NCBI GenBank assembly: GCA_021797055.1
Contig: JAKAAI010000011.1
Location: 1 to 37,486 of the forward strand
Source of the DNA: Thermoplasmata archaeon
GTDB lineage: Archaea > Thermoplasmatota > Thermoplasmata > Thermoplasmatales > Thermoplasmataceae
Direction of reading: 5' to 3'
DNA: 37,486 nt
The notes under the pieces were generated by a model that saw only the letters and a program-made list of their open reading frames with translations, was not told the origin of the DNA and did not search any database. A program made the position numbers and the translations under genes. Shown here one piece after another: positions 25,081-33,232 of the stretch (its first letter is position 1; each line of letters opens with the position of its first letter).

Positions 25081-25740
25081 TTATTTACCACCGGTACCAA
25101 TATGCCTGAAAAATTCATTCAGATCAGAGAGTAGAATACCTATTTCAGGATTCTCAGCGATTGAATCTTTCATTACACGAATTGATTCCCTGTCTGATAA
25201 TTTCAGCATTTCTTTTAACAGCTTACCGGATCCAGTAAATGGCTCAATTGATCTTGCATATTCCGTGAAGAATAGTGAGATCAAATAAGGGAGCCCCTGC
25301 TCTGATGCCATTATGCGATCATGCTTTTCAGAATCCATCTTTACTACCGAGCAATCGGGAAAGAGCTTGTTAATGATAGATTCAGATTTGACCGGACTAA
25401 TGTCGGTGATAAAAGCAATCTTTCGTCTCGCCGCATCTTTAAAGGATTCTGGTCCAAAGAATGGGTGTATGCTCAACACCTTTCCAGAATATTTTTTAAA
25501 TGGTGCTTTTACAGAACAAATCTCGACCAATTGAGCTACGTCGGAGTATTCTTTAACAAAACTCAGGGTTTCCTTCAATGGTGTCGCCAATATTGATATA
25601 TCAGAGTAAAGAATCGATTCAGCAGGATTCGCGCCCGATGTATCCAGATCAAATGAATAGACGCTATTACCGCGAGATCTCAAATATTCTGAAACAAAAC
25701 CCCCGAATCGCCCCGATGAGCCCAGAACTGTTACATTCAT
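25081..25740 (-). CDS. tyrA: prephenate dehydrogenase
   Basis: It oxidatively decarboxylates prephenate to 4-hydroxyphenylpyruvate for tyrosine. The dinucleotide-binding N-terminus is VLGSSGRFGGFVSEYLRSRG, followed by SDISILATPL and EICSVKAPF. SIHPFFGPES is the family signature, and a catalytic His is likely in EKHDRIMASEQGLPYL. At 219 residues it is short; most TyrA proteins exceed 270 because of a longer C-terminal dimerisation domain. It starts one base after the chorismate mutase stop, so prephenate made by that protein would feed it directly. Confidence 0.9.
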   Translation of the reverse strand: MNVTVLGSSGRFGGFVSEYLRSRGNSVYSFDLDTSGANPAESILYSDISILATPLKETLSFVKEYSDVAQLVEICSVKAPFKKYSGKVLSIHPFFGPESFKDAARRKIAFITDISPVKSESIINKLFPDCSVVKMDSEKHDRIMASEQGLPYLISLFFTEYARSIEPFTGSGKLLKEMLKLSDRESIRVMKDSIAENPEIGILLSDLNEFFRHIGTGGK

Positions 25741-25741
25741 G

Positions 25742-26347
25742 TCAGCACTCCACGCGTATTCTTGCGCATATCTTATTTCTTGTCAGTATTTGGGAGGAAA
25801 CAGTTATGGTGTCAGATTCTATGAAACCGATATCCTCAGTACCGGCAAAGGACTTCAGGTTGATGCTGAAATCATAGTTTTCCGTTTCTTCAAAAATTAT
25901 GTGTGCTCCGCTTGAGGAAGCGAACTGAATGAAAGTCTGGTCTTCTCCACCTGTTATATGTATTTCGTCGCCAGGTTTGCACCCAATTCGTGATGCAATC
26001 AGCAACAGGAAATTTCTGTCCCCTCTGATGCAGAATCTATCACCGTTTTCGTATGCAGATTGTTCATAATTTTTCAACTGAGCCTGTATGGTGGATTCAA
26101 ACAACATATTCAGGAATGCATTTTCAAGATCGTTCTGAGGGTTAACTAAATTCTTTACCAGAAGCTCACGACCCCGATCACGAACTGGTTTTCCAGTTCT
26201 GTTCTTGATCTCACTGAGCTTTTCTGCGAGGTTGATTCTTTCTCTGTAAACAGACATCAACAGTTTGGTATTGTTGAGTATCTCCTCTCTTAACAATTCA
26301 ATATATCTTTCATGTTCCTTATCGTCGCCGATAAAGTAAACCACCAC
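25742..26347 (-). CDS. chorismate mutase (AroQ type) with an uncharacterised C-terminal domain
   Basis: Residues about 14-100 form the helical AroQ chorismate mutase: LREEI..., SVYRERINLAEKLSEIKNRTG with the active-site Arg and Lys, and PVRDRGRE. It turns chorismate into prephenate. The remaining 100 residues (from about RFCIRGDRNFLLLIASRIG) are an alpha/beta domain with KPGDEIHITGG that I cannot assign; it does not resemble prephenate dehydratase or ACT. It may sense an amino acid. The start is GTG 26347 or GTG 26344, and no in-frame ATG precedes it. It is the first gene of an operon with tyrA. Confidence 0.85.
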   Translation of the reverse strand: MVVYFIGDDKEHERYIELLREEILNNTKLLMSVYRERINLAEKLSEIKNRTGKPVRDRGRELLVKNLVNPQNDLENAFLNMLFESTIQAQLKNYEQSAYENGDRFCIRGDRNFLLLIASRIGCKPGDEIHITGGEDQTFIQFASSSGAHIIFEETENYDFSINLKSFAGTEDIGFIESDTITVSSQILTRNKICARIRVEC

Positions 26348-26700
26348 TTTTAGACATAATCCGTGCTACATTATAGCATGCTATATAAATTTAAGGATGA
26401 AATTATGGCTTTGATATGACATCTGGATAATTTGTATCTTTCATAATCAACTATACATCAGAATTCAACGGTATTATCCAAACACCCAAATATGGGTAGC
26501 AGGTCCTGTCCTTAAGAAGGAGGTGAAAAGCTGAATTATTTAGCTATCATTTCGCAAACATTGTAAGCACAAATAGTTCACTGAATTTGCCTCTACGCCC
26601 AGTATAACCGATTTAGCCAATACGATTATAAATCCAAAAATAAAGGATTAACGGGTACCCTGGAACCGAAATTTGTTTAATGGATAGATTGAGTCACTTT
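26348..26700. other. intergenic region upstream of rps8e
   Basis: About 350 bp without a credible ORF. Besides the palindrome at 26372-26385 it contains GGAGGTGA (26519-26526), a perfect complement of the 16S rRNA 3' end. No usable start codon follows it. Directly after comes a 7-bp stem with a 3-base loop (26529-26545). A short hairpin ACCCA-AATA-TGGGT lies just before. No tRNA or known RNA was recognised. Confidence 0.4.
26372..26385. promoter_or_regulatory. 14-bp palindrome in the chorismate mutase-tyrA promoter
   Basis: TATAGCATGCTATA is a perfect palindrome. On the minus strand it overlaps an A/T-rich TATA box (TTTATATAG, 26381-26389), and its right half supplies a second one (CTATAATG) about 28 nt before the GTG start. 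It could be an operator or a doubled promoter element. Confidence 0.45.
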
Positions 26701-26708
26701 CATATAAT
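26701..26708 (+). promoter_or_regulatory. TATA box of the rps8e-srp19 operon
   Basis: CATATAAT is centred 25 nt before the A of the rps8e ATG (26729), the spacing expected of a leaderless transcript. Confidence 0.55.
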
Positions 26709-26728
26709 TGCAAAGCATTACCGATTGA

Positions 26729-27106
26729 ATGACACAATTTCAGGGAAAGAGCCACAAGAAGCTTACCGGTGGGAAGAGAGTCCAGGCCAGATCAAAAAGA
26801 AGATATGAACTTGGGCGTGAACCAACTCTTCCTAGAACTGGTGCAGCATCGAGATCAGTTCTTAGAGTATTTGGTGGCAACACAAAGGTAGCAATCAGAA
26901 GGGCTGAATTTGCAAATCTTTATGATCCAAAGGAAAAGAAGATGTCCAGAGTCAAGATTATAACAGTCAAGGAAAACCCTGCAAATCCGCATTATGTGCA
27001 GAGAAATATCATGACTCTTGGAACTGTCATTGAGACGGAAAAGGGACTTGCCCGTATAACCTCGAGACCTGGACAGGTTGGGGTTATAAACGCCGTTCTG
27101 CTATGA
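26729..27106 (+). CDS. rps8e: 30S ribosomal protein S8e
   Basis: A 125-residue basic ribosomal protein of the archaeal/eukaryotic S8e family. It has the N-terminal signature FQGKSHKKLTGGKR, a KRRYELGREP segment, then GGNTKVAIRRAEFANL. The C-terminal ITSRPGQVGVINAVLL ends it in the usual way. The length is normal for archaea. It leads a two-gene operon and overlaps srp19 by four bases (ATGA), an arrangement common in archaea. Confidence 0.98.
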   Translation: MTQFQGKSHKKLTGGKRVQARSKRRYELGREPTLPRTGAASRSVLRVFGGNTKVAIRRAEFANLYDPKEKKMSRVKIITVKENPANPHYVQRNIMTLGTVIETEKGLARITSRPGQVGVINAVLL

Positions 27107-27357
27107 AAATAACATTATATTCCGCCTATTTTGATCCTTCGGTTTCAAGAAGGCTGGGAAGACGAATAGCTATAAATCCAGCAAAGAATTTTACAGATAA
27201 GAGGCTGCAGGATATACTTCAATCGCTGCAGGTAAAGTTTGAATCTAGACCAGGAAAGTATCCCAGAATACCATGGAAAGATGGAGTGATATACGATATT
27301 GAAGCAGAAATTCACAAGACTACGCTCATAAAGGCTATCGAGCGAAAGCTGCTTTAG
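27103..27357 (+). CDS. srp19: signal recognition particle 19 kDa subunit
   Basis: It binds SRP RNA and helps SRP54 join the particle. The 84-residue sequence has the family's opening LYSAYFDPSVSRRLGRRIAI, with the Tyr-Phe-Asp and Arg residues that contact RNA. FESRPGKYPRIPWKDGVIY follows. The length is typical for archaeal SRP19. It is translated in coupling with rps8e. Its stop is immediately next to the end of the convergent priL gene. Confidence 0.96.
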   Translation: MKITLYSAYFDPSVSRRLGRRIAINPAKNFTDKRLQDILQSLQVKFESRPGKYPRIPWKDGVIYDIEAEIHKTTLIKAIERKLL

Positions 27358-28347
27358 TTACTTTTTCCTGTTTTTTATCATATAATACTGCAATGGATGT
27401 CTCAGCCATTCCTGGTGGCAGAGCCTGTCATCACCCCAGTAACAAAGATGATTTGACCTGAGAACATCGCATTTAGGGGGAGAATATTCAGTACCGGAAG
27501 TCTGTCCAGTAACATGGTTGACCTGATATTCTGTCATTCGCTCATTAAAATCCGGAGCTGTTCGGAAAAGCGCCATGATATCCTCATTCTTCATACCAAT
27601 CTTGTGGAGGAAGCTTGTGAGCGTGAACCTTGCCATATGCGGCAGATTAACACCGTCACGCATCTCAACGAGATATTCCTTTATGCATGGTGGGAAAAGT
27701 GACTGGTTAACCGGTCCAAGTTCAGATACCCTGCGACCTTTAATGTTCTTCCATACTTCAGAAACATAATCGATCATTTCCATAAGATCGCCCATTGCAT
27801 CCAGTGCATCTTCCCTGTTCAGTTTGGAATAGAATGTGGCAAGCCTCTGCACAAAGCATTCCCGCATGAGCTTCGCAAGCGATACCTTGTCCACTGTTAT
27901 CCATCCTGCAGAGAGGTTCTGGAATGCAAGCCTGTATTTCAAGCCCGACAACCGGGAATTGAACTGAATGAAATCAAGTGCTGACACCCTAAATATTCTT
28001 CTTTCTAGGAACTCCACAGATATGCCGAGAGCCCTAGATGCATCCTCGATCAGTTCGTCGTTCATCTTTTCTATGTTATTCTGATAAATATCCCTCATCT
28101 CTATACTGAATTTTGAAAGAAGAGCATTATCTGATATGGCAGCAAGTATCCACAGGCATATGGCCAAAGTTTCAGGAGTAAATTCCTCAATCCTGCCTCT
28201 TTCATCGTCTATGATAAGATAAATCAGATCAATCGCTGAACTCCTTTCTGCTGCAATTTTGGGATCGTATGACTGCAAACGGTTTCTGATCCAGTCAGGC
28301 GATGCCATTTCCTCTTTCAGGAAGGAAAGTTTCTGGCCCTCTATCAT
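27358..28347 (-). CDS. priL: DNA primase large subunit
   Basis: The non-catalytic partner of PriS in the primase that starts DNA synthesis. The 329-residue protein has a helical N-terminal domain and a conserved C-terminal iron-sulfur domain. Four Cys ligands are visible: Cys221 (FPPCIKEYL), Cys293 (PPKCDVL), Cys302 (HLCYW) and Cys310 (RLCHQEWLRHPLQYY). GVNLPHMARFTLTSFLHKIGM is a further family signature. Its ATG overlaps the pepQ stop by four bases, so it is the second gene of that operon. Confidence 0.96.
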   Translation of the reverse strand: MIEGQKLSFLKEEMASPDWIRNRLQSYDPKIAAERSSAIDLIYLIIDDERGRIEEFTPETLAICLWILAAISDNALLSKFSIEMRDIYQNNIEKMNDELIEDASRALGISVEFLERRIFRVSALDFIQFNSRLSGLKYRLAFQNLSAGWITVDKVSLAKLMRECFVQRLATFYSKLNREDALDAMGDLMEMIDYVSEVWKNIKGRRVSELGPVNQSLFPPCIKEYLVEMRDGVNLPHMARFTLTSFLHKIGMKNEDIMALFRTAPDFNERMTEYQVNHVTGQTSGTEYSPPKCDVLRSNHLCYWGDDRLCHQEWLRHPLQYYMIKNRKK

Positions 28348-29420
28348 AGTTCTATTAGATCCCTTGGCGCCTTTGTTAACAAATCGAATCCGTCCTTTTT
28401 CACCACAACATCATCCTCGATCCTGACACCGCCAAATTTCGGTATGTATACTCCAGGTTCCACTGTAACTACCATGCTTTCCTTTAGAGTGAAATCCGTC
28501 CCTGATGACAGTGCTGGATGATCGTGCACATCCATCCCCAGACCATGCCCGAGAGAATGTATGAATTTTCCCCTGAATTCAGTTGAATCTATAATTTCTC
28601 TGGCAATCCTGTCTATGTCTTTGCCATTCATGTTTTCCCGAATTGCCTTCATACTCTCTGTCTGTGCCCTGAGAACAGTTTCATACATGCTCTTCTGCTT
28701 TTCGTCCGCTTTGCCGAAGATTACGGTTCTCGTCACATCAGAACAGTATCTCTTGTAAATTGCACCAAAATCCGTCAGTATAAAATCTCCCCTGTGGAGT
28801 TTTCTCTTACCGGACAGATAATGCGGCTTAGATGCATTCTCACCGAATGCCACTATCGTGCTGAAAGAAGGTCCGGTTGCGCCGCTCTTCATCATTTCAT
28901 GCACAAGATCGGATGCAAGTTCATTTTCTGTCATCCCTTCATGTATTGTGGGGATAACTTTTTCATGTGCCTCGCAGGCAATCTTTCCAGCCTCGGCGAT
29001 TCTTGATATCTCTTCCCTGGATTTGAACCGCCTGGACTCAGCTATGGAAGCGGATACATCAACAAACGACTTCTCAGGTATCATTCGCAGAAGCCTGGTA
29101 TATAATGAAAGGGATATTGCATTATAGTTCAATCCCACAGTATCAGTATCCTTGAGCGCCAATTTCAATAACTTCTCAAATTCATCCCTCGTTTTGAATA
29201 TAACAACCTCATGCCCTGAAGACCTGGCCTCTTCCTCCTCGAGCTGGCTTGTTATAATCTTTATTGAATCCGGGGTTGCAACGAGAGCAGATCCCTCGAA
29301 TACGCCACCTTCAATACCTGAAAGATAGAAGAAGTTCTTGTCGACAGATCCCTCGGATCCGTTTATTATAAGTACTGTATCTGTTTCCCTTGCATAGTCA
29401 AAGATCTTTCTTTCGTTCAT
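28344..29420 (-). CDS. pepQ: Xaa-Pro dipeptidase (peptidase M24B)
   Basis: It cleaves dipeptides or N-terminal residues before proline with two metal ions. The N-terminal creatinase-like domain (1-125) is followed by the pita-bread catalytic domain. All five metal ligands are present: Asp217 (LTDFGA), Asp228 (YCSDVTRT), His292 (HSLGHGLG), Glu321 (TVEPGVY) and Glu335 (VRIEDDV). At 358 residues it has the usual archaeal length. It leads the operon with priL. Aminopeptidase P activity is an alternative. Confidence 0.94.
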   Translation of the reverse strand: MNERKIFDYARETDTVLIINGSEGSVDKNFFYLSGIEGGVFEGSALVATPDSIKIITSQLEEEEARSSGHEVVIFKTRDEFEKLLKLALKDTDTVGLNYNAISLSLYTRLLRMIPEKSFVDVSASIAESRRFKSREEISRIAEAGKIACEAHEKVIPTIHEGMTENELASDLVHEMMKSGATGPSFSTIVAFGENASKPHYLSGKRKLHRGDFILTDFGAIYKRYCSDVTRTVIFGKADEKQKSMYETVLRAQTESMKAIRENMNGKDIDRIAREIIDSTEFRGKFIHSLGHGLGMDVHDHPALSSGTDFTLKESMVVTVEPGVYIPKFGGVRIEDDVVVKKDGFDLLTKAPRDLIEL

Positions 29421-29498
29421 GAATGGATCATATTAAGTTGACAATTAAATCTGTCTATTCTGGCAAGAATCATATCTTCAATTGCAATCTGGTCAGAG

Positions 29499-30128
29499 AT
29501 GCTCATCACTGAAATATTCAACAGTATTCAGGGGGAGGGTCCATTCACTGGAATACCGATGCATTTTATACGGACAAACAGGTGCAATCTGAGATGCAGG
29601 TGGTGCGATTCCACTTATACATTTTATGGTGGAAAGGAGATTGAACTTGATTTAATCCTGAAGGGAGCTGCTGAATCCGGAATGACATGGATCTGCTTTA
29701 CAGGAGGTGAACCGCTCCTGCAAAGAGAGGCTGAAAAACTTGTTCAGCTTCTGACAGAAAAGGGTATGAACGTCCTCATTGAGACCGGTGGCTCTATTCC
29801 GGTAAAACCATTTACAAAATTCGATCATGCCTTCATAGACATGGATGTCAAGACACCATCTTCAGGCGAGGAAAATTCGCTATACAGCGATAACCTCTTC
29901 TATCTCAGACAGCAGGATTACGTCAAGTTTGTTATATCGGACCAGAAAGATTATGAATATTCGAAGACATTTCTTAACAAGATACCAGATAACCTGCAGG
30001 TTATATTCCAGCCTGCTTGGGGGAGCGATTTCAGGATGCTTGCTGAGTCCGTCCTCAGAGATAAGCTAAAGGTCAGGGTCATGGGGCAACTTCACAAGAC
30101 GATATGGGGGGAGATTCCGGGGAAATGA
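29499..30128 (+). CDS. queE: 7-carboxy-7-deazaguanine synthase
   Basis: A radical SAM enzyme in the route to the deazaguanine base of archaeosine in tRNA. FNSIQGEGPFTG at the N-terminus is the QueE signature. The cluster Cys are 29, 33 and 36 (CNLRCRWC). FTGGEPLLQ binds SAM, and IETGGS follows. The length is 209 residues. A CATATC box lies about 28 nt before the ATG. The gene is followed by pyrC on the same strand. Confidence 0.95.
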   Translation: MLITEIFNSIQGEGPFTGIPMHFIRTNRCNLRCRWCDSTYTFYGGKEIELDLILKGAAESGMTWICFTGGEPLLQREAEKLVQLLTEKGMNVLIETGGSIPVKPFTKFDHAFIDMDVKTPSSGEENSLYSDNLFYLRQQDYVKFVISDQKDYEYSKTFLNKIPDNLQVIFQPAWGSDFRMLAESVLRDKLKVRVMGQLHKTIWGEIPGK

Positions 30129-30173
30129 TTTTCGCGTATATCTATCAGGTTGAAAATAGAGGATCTGATTTCA

Positions 30174-31436
30174 ATGGATGAACCTGACATTGTAACAGGA
30201 CTGTTCTTTTTCAGGGGAAGGTTTCAAAGGCTGGAGGTTCGCATAGAAAACGGCAAGATATCTGCAATATCCAGGTCCATAACGCATGGAAGAAGGCTCC
30301 AGCTTCCTGGAGCAATATTTCCCGGAGGGGTCGATCCGCATGTCCATTTCAGGGACCCCGGAGAGACATGGAAGGAGGATTTCAGGTCAGGTTCAGTTGC
30401 TGCTGCTTATGGCGGTACCACAGCTGTTATCGACATGCCGAATAATGCAGTACCCATTGACAATTATGAGGCATATTCATCCAAGCTTGGAACAGTCAGG
30501 TACAAATCATTCATAGATTTCGGACTTGCGTCAATGTTCAACGGCTCAAATGCAGACATAATACACGAAGAAAGTTCACTGATCAAGACTTACATGGGAA
30601 ATTCCACTAATTCGCCTGGGATAGAGAATGTTGAAGAAAAGCAGGTCTCAAAGCTTAAGGCATTCACCGTGCCTAAAACATATCATCTCGAATTAGGATC
30701 CTGTCTTGATGCCCACAGAATGCATGAAGATTCCCTCCATGATCATGATCTTTCAAGATCTGAAGAATGCGAAGAAGCGGCATTCGATCTGGTTGGCAAA
30801 ATTGATCTGCACCCAAAGGTCGCAGCCCACGTTTCCCATTCCTTCCCGAATATGAGGAATGGTTTTGACTACCTTGAGGTGACACCGCACCATCTATTCC
30901 TGAATAGCGAAATGCCACTGGGTGCAGAAGGTAAGGTTAATCCGCCTCTCAGGAGCAGAAAGGATCAGATTGCGCTCATCGATCAGTTCGCCAGAGGTGC
31001 GCTGGATTTCGTTGGATCAGATCATGCGCCCCATTCTGATGAGGATAAACAGGAATTCAATTCTGCCAGCTCTGGAATTATTGGCGTTGAAACAAGGCTT
31101 CCGCTGATAGCATCATTAGTGACAAAGAAGATCATCTCCCCGGAACTATTCAATAGAACATGCATGCTGAACCCTGCAAGGATTTATGGGATGAACAAGG
31201 GTGAAATTGAAATAGGCAGGGATGCAGATTTCATTTCAATAGATTTCAACGATCCAAAGAGGATAAATGAGAACAGGCTTCACTCCAAGAGGACCGTTTC
31301 GCCATTCAATGGATTCGAAGCCGTATTCCCATCGCACGTTGTTCTGAGGGGAAGAATGATCATAGACAATTTTGAGTTAATCGAGGATAGATCAGGACAG
31401 TATATACCGGGAAGTGGAAAGAAGGAAAGCCTATAA
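30174..31436 (+). CDS. pyrC: dihydroorotase
   Basis: It closes N-carbamoylaspartate to dihydroorotate, the step after pyrB's. The 420-residue amidohydrolase has GGVDPHVHFRDPG with the metal-binding HxH, then SLIKTYMG, HVSHSFPN, and GSDHAPHS with the catalytic Asp. ATG 30174 is chosen because similarity starts there (residues leading to the strand FRGRFQRLEVRIENGK). A TTG at 30150 in the same frame gives eight more residues. It is type I-like and distant from pyrBI in this window. Confidence 0.94.
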   Translation: MDEPDIVTGLFFFRGRFQRLEVRIENGKISAISRSITHGRRLQLPGAIFPGGVDPHVHFRDPGETWKEDFRSGSVAAAYGGTTAVIDMPNNAVPIDNYEAYSSKLGTVRYKSFIDFGLASMFNGSNADIIHEESSLIKTYMGNSTNSPGIENVEEKQVSKLKAFTVPKTYHLELGSCLDAHRMHEDSLHDHDLSRSEECEEAAFDLVGKIDLHPKVAAHVSHSFPNMRNGFDYLEVTPHHLFLNSEMPLGAEGKVNPPLRSRKDQIALIDQFARGALDFVGSDHAPHSDEDKQEFNSASSGIIGVETRLPLIASLVTKKIISPELFNRTCMLNPARIYGMNKGEIEIGRDADFISIDFNDPKRINENRLHSKRTVSPFNGFEAVFPSHVVLRGRMIIDNFELIEDRSGQYIPGSGKKESL

Positions 31437-31458
31437 TCCACATTGTTATAATAGTACA

Positions 31459-31977
31459 ATGCGGGATAAGAATTCACTGGAATCTATGCTAGATTATGTG
31501 ATTGATAATGTAAAAGGCGATTATATCCTCGATGTTGGTACCGGTTTCGGTACCGTTGTCAAACGTTTACTTCGGGAAAATAAAAAGATAGTAACACTTG
31601 ATCCCGAGGGCTGGACGTTTCCAGAACTGGAAGAGGATTTTAAAAATGAGATCAAAAACGGTGCACTTCAGCTTGAGAAAAAAGGGATTGAGGATTATTC
31701 GAACGACGCAAAGAAATTTGACACATCAATCTGCATTGCTGCTTTGCATCATGTGAAAGATCCTGTTGCTGGATTGAAGAGGATGGAGTATCTTACATCA
31801 GGTGCTGTGATCATTACAGACTGGAACCACAAGTCTGCCGGAAAGCATAACCCCCACCCTGAGCATGAGCTCAGAAACAAAATGACCAGCCTCATTGAAT
31901 ACGGTGAAAAGAATGGATATGAAATATCCCACCACGAATACTGGTATTCCATGATCAAGCGCATTCAGCAATCATGA
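31459..31977 (+). CDS. class I SAM-dependent methyltransferase
   Basis: A small methyltransferase of 172 residues. Motif I is ILDVGTGFGTVVKRLL, the acidic strand after it is IVTLDPEG, and motif IV is FDTSICIAALHHVKDP. It then has AVIITDWN. The start is ATG 31459; a GTG at 31414 in the same frame would overlap pyrC by 23 bp. The substrate is unknown; size and motifs fit a small-molecule methyltransferase. Confidence 0.85.
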   Translation: MRDKNSLESMLDYVIDNVKGDYILDVGTGFGTVVKRLLRENKKIVTLDPEGWTFPELEEDFKNEIKNGALQLEKKGIEDYSNDAKKFDTSICIAALHHVKDPVAGLKRMEYLTSGAVIITDWNHKSAGKHNPHPEHELRNKMTSLIEYGEKNGYEISHHEYWYSMIKRIQQS

Positions 31978-32009
31978 AAAGACTAATAATCATCATTTAA
32001 TGTATATCT

Positions 32010-32906
32010 ATGCTGAGATGTCCGAGCTGTCTTGCCGATATTTTCAGGGATTATAATGAGATAAGCGGTCACTTCATCGATATGGAGGAAAAAAGCGATG
32101 CAGACCACATAATGTGGTTGAACCGATACATATCGAAGGAAAGGATAAGTGCCATTGAATTATCTTCCAGGATAGAGGATTATTTCAGGACGGACTCGCT
32201 GAAAAAATGGATAATAGAAAAGATGGTCAAAACTTTCTTTTCCGAAAAGCCACATCCATTCATACTTGCGATGCAGAGGCCCGGCAAATATACACTTGCT
32301 GGTTACGCGTTCGAGCACCATCATTTTTTGAAGCAGTGGGTCAGGAGCTGTTCGCAGATAGTCGCCAATACCGATGTCGAGGAGATACAGCATTTCGAGA
32401 TCGAAAACATAATTTCCGAGTGGCAGGGCATGGGCGACGACATGCCATCACATCATGAATTCCTTCTCAGAATGGGAGAGTCTTATGGATATAAACGATC
32501 GGACATCTACCAGACAGAACCACTGCAGGCAACCCGGAAAGCAATAGAATTCTGGAATGCAGTTTGCAGGAACTGTTCCTCTGTGGAGGGTATGGCTGCG
32601 ATGCATTCTCTGGAACTGATAGCGAACAGAAACATGAAGAAATATGGTGCGTCCATTGGCTATTTCGATCCCGTAATTCTTTCTGATGGATCCATTACGA
32701 AGGAGGCGGTCGCATTCCTCAAGGAGGGGTGCGAGGTAGATATTTCGCATTCTGAAACCGCTCTTGATCTAATTGAAAAATACTCCATCGATAATGATAC
32801 GAAAAATAATTGCCTGGCAATAGCCAACCTTTCAATCGAGAAATTTTCGGATTATCTTGATGCGCGACTTGAAAGAGGTGAAATGCTTGAAAACGAACAA
32901 CACTGA
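32010..32906 (+). CDS. heme-oxygenase-like (TenA/PqqC/CADD-type) protein with N-terminal zinc-binding segment
   Basis: A 298-residue protein. The N-terminal part has CPSC (4-7) with His21 and His33, suggesting a small zinc site. From about residue 70 it is helical, in the pattern of heme-oxygenase-like diiron proteins: EHHHFLKQW (102-110), HFEIEN (128-133), HHEFLLRMG (148-156), MHSLELIANR (199-208) and EVDISHSE (242-249) with a DxxH pair. These Glu, His and Asp positions could bind two metals. No TenA catalytic Cys is evident. Its last 47 bases overlap the next gene. Confidence 0.75.
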   Translation: MLRCPSCLADIFRDYNEISGHFIDMEEKSDADHIMWLNRYISKERISAIELSSRIEDYFRTDSLKKWIIEKMVKTFFSEKPHPFILAMQRPGKYTLAGYAFEHHHFLKQWVRSCSQIVANTDVEEIQHFEIENIISEWQGMGDDMPSHHEFLLRMGESYGYKRSDIYQTEPLQATRKAIEFWNAVCRNCSSVEGMAAMHSLELIANRNMKKYGASIGYFDPVILSDGSITKEAVAFLKEGCEVDISHSETALDLIEKYSIDNDTKNNCLAIANLSIEKFSDYLDARLERGEMLENEQH

Positions 32907-33180
32907 AGGTTGCGGTCTGTGCAATGCAACATGGGGTGATTATCACCGCGTAATCGAAGGAGAGGATATGTTTTTCTGCTGCAATATCTGTGCGGATATC
33001 TTTGAGACAATGGTGAATAAGGTAAAAGAATCAACTGGCTGGGATAAGATCGATTTCGTTGAGCTTCATGGTAACTACAGGGAAGGAAGGCACTGCATTG
33101 CAAGGAGTGGGGAAAAGGATTTCAGGTACTACTTCCGTACACACGGGGACGGTGAGTTCATCACTTTCAAAGAGGAATAA
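32860..33180 (+). CDS. Ta0938-like cysteine-rich protein
   Basis: A protein of about 106 residues with two cysteine pairs, GCGLCNATWGDYHRV and FFCCNICADIF, then WDKIDFVELHGNYREGRHC. It matches my memory of the Thermoplasma Ta0938 family, small zinc-binding proteins of unknown function. The start is uncertain: ATG 32860, GTG 32878 and TTG 32887 are in frame, all inside the end of the preceding gene. The overlap suggests translational coupling and a shared role with the diiron-like protein. A role in metal handling or redox is conceivable but not shown. Confidence 0.65.
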   Translation: MRDLKEVKCLKTNNTEGCGLCNATWGDYHRVIEGEDMFFCCNICADIFETMVNKVKESTGWDKIDFVELHGNYREGRHCIARSGEKDFRYYFRTHGDGEFITFKEE

Positions 33181-33205
33181 TCTATTCTATCCCACTGAAC
33201 TGAAT

Positions 33206-33217
33206 AAAATATAATAT
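33206..33217 (+). promoter_or_regulatory. TATA box of the surface-protein gene
   Basis: AAAATATAATAT is centred about 22 nt before the ATG at 33233, consistent with a leaderless mRNA. Confidence 0.45.
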
Positions 33218-33232
33218 CCTGTAACATTACGG

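Noticed and set aside
26514..26530. Possible end of a 16S rRNA gene on the minus strand (TCACCTCC)
   Set aside because: Only nine bases agree; the conserved rRNA sequence before them is absent.
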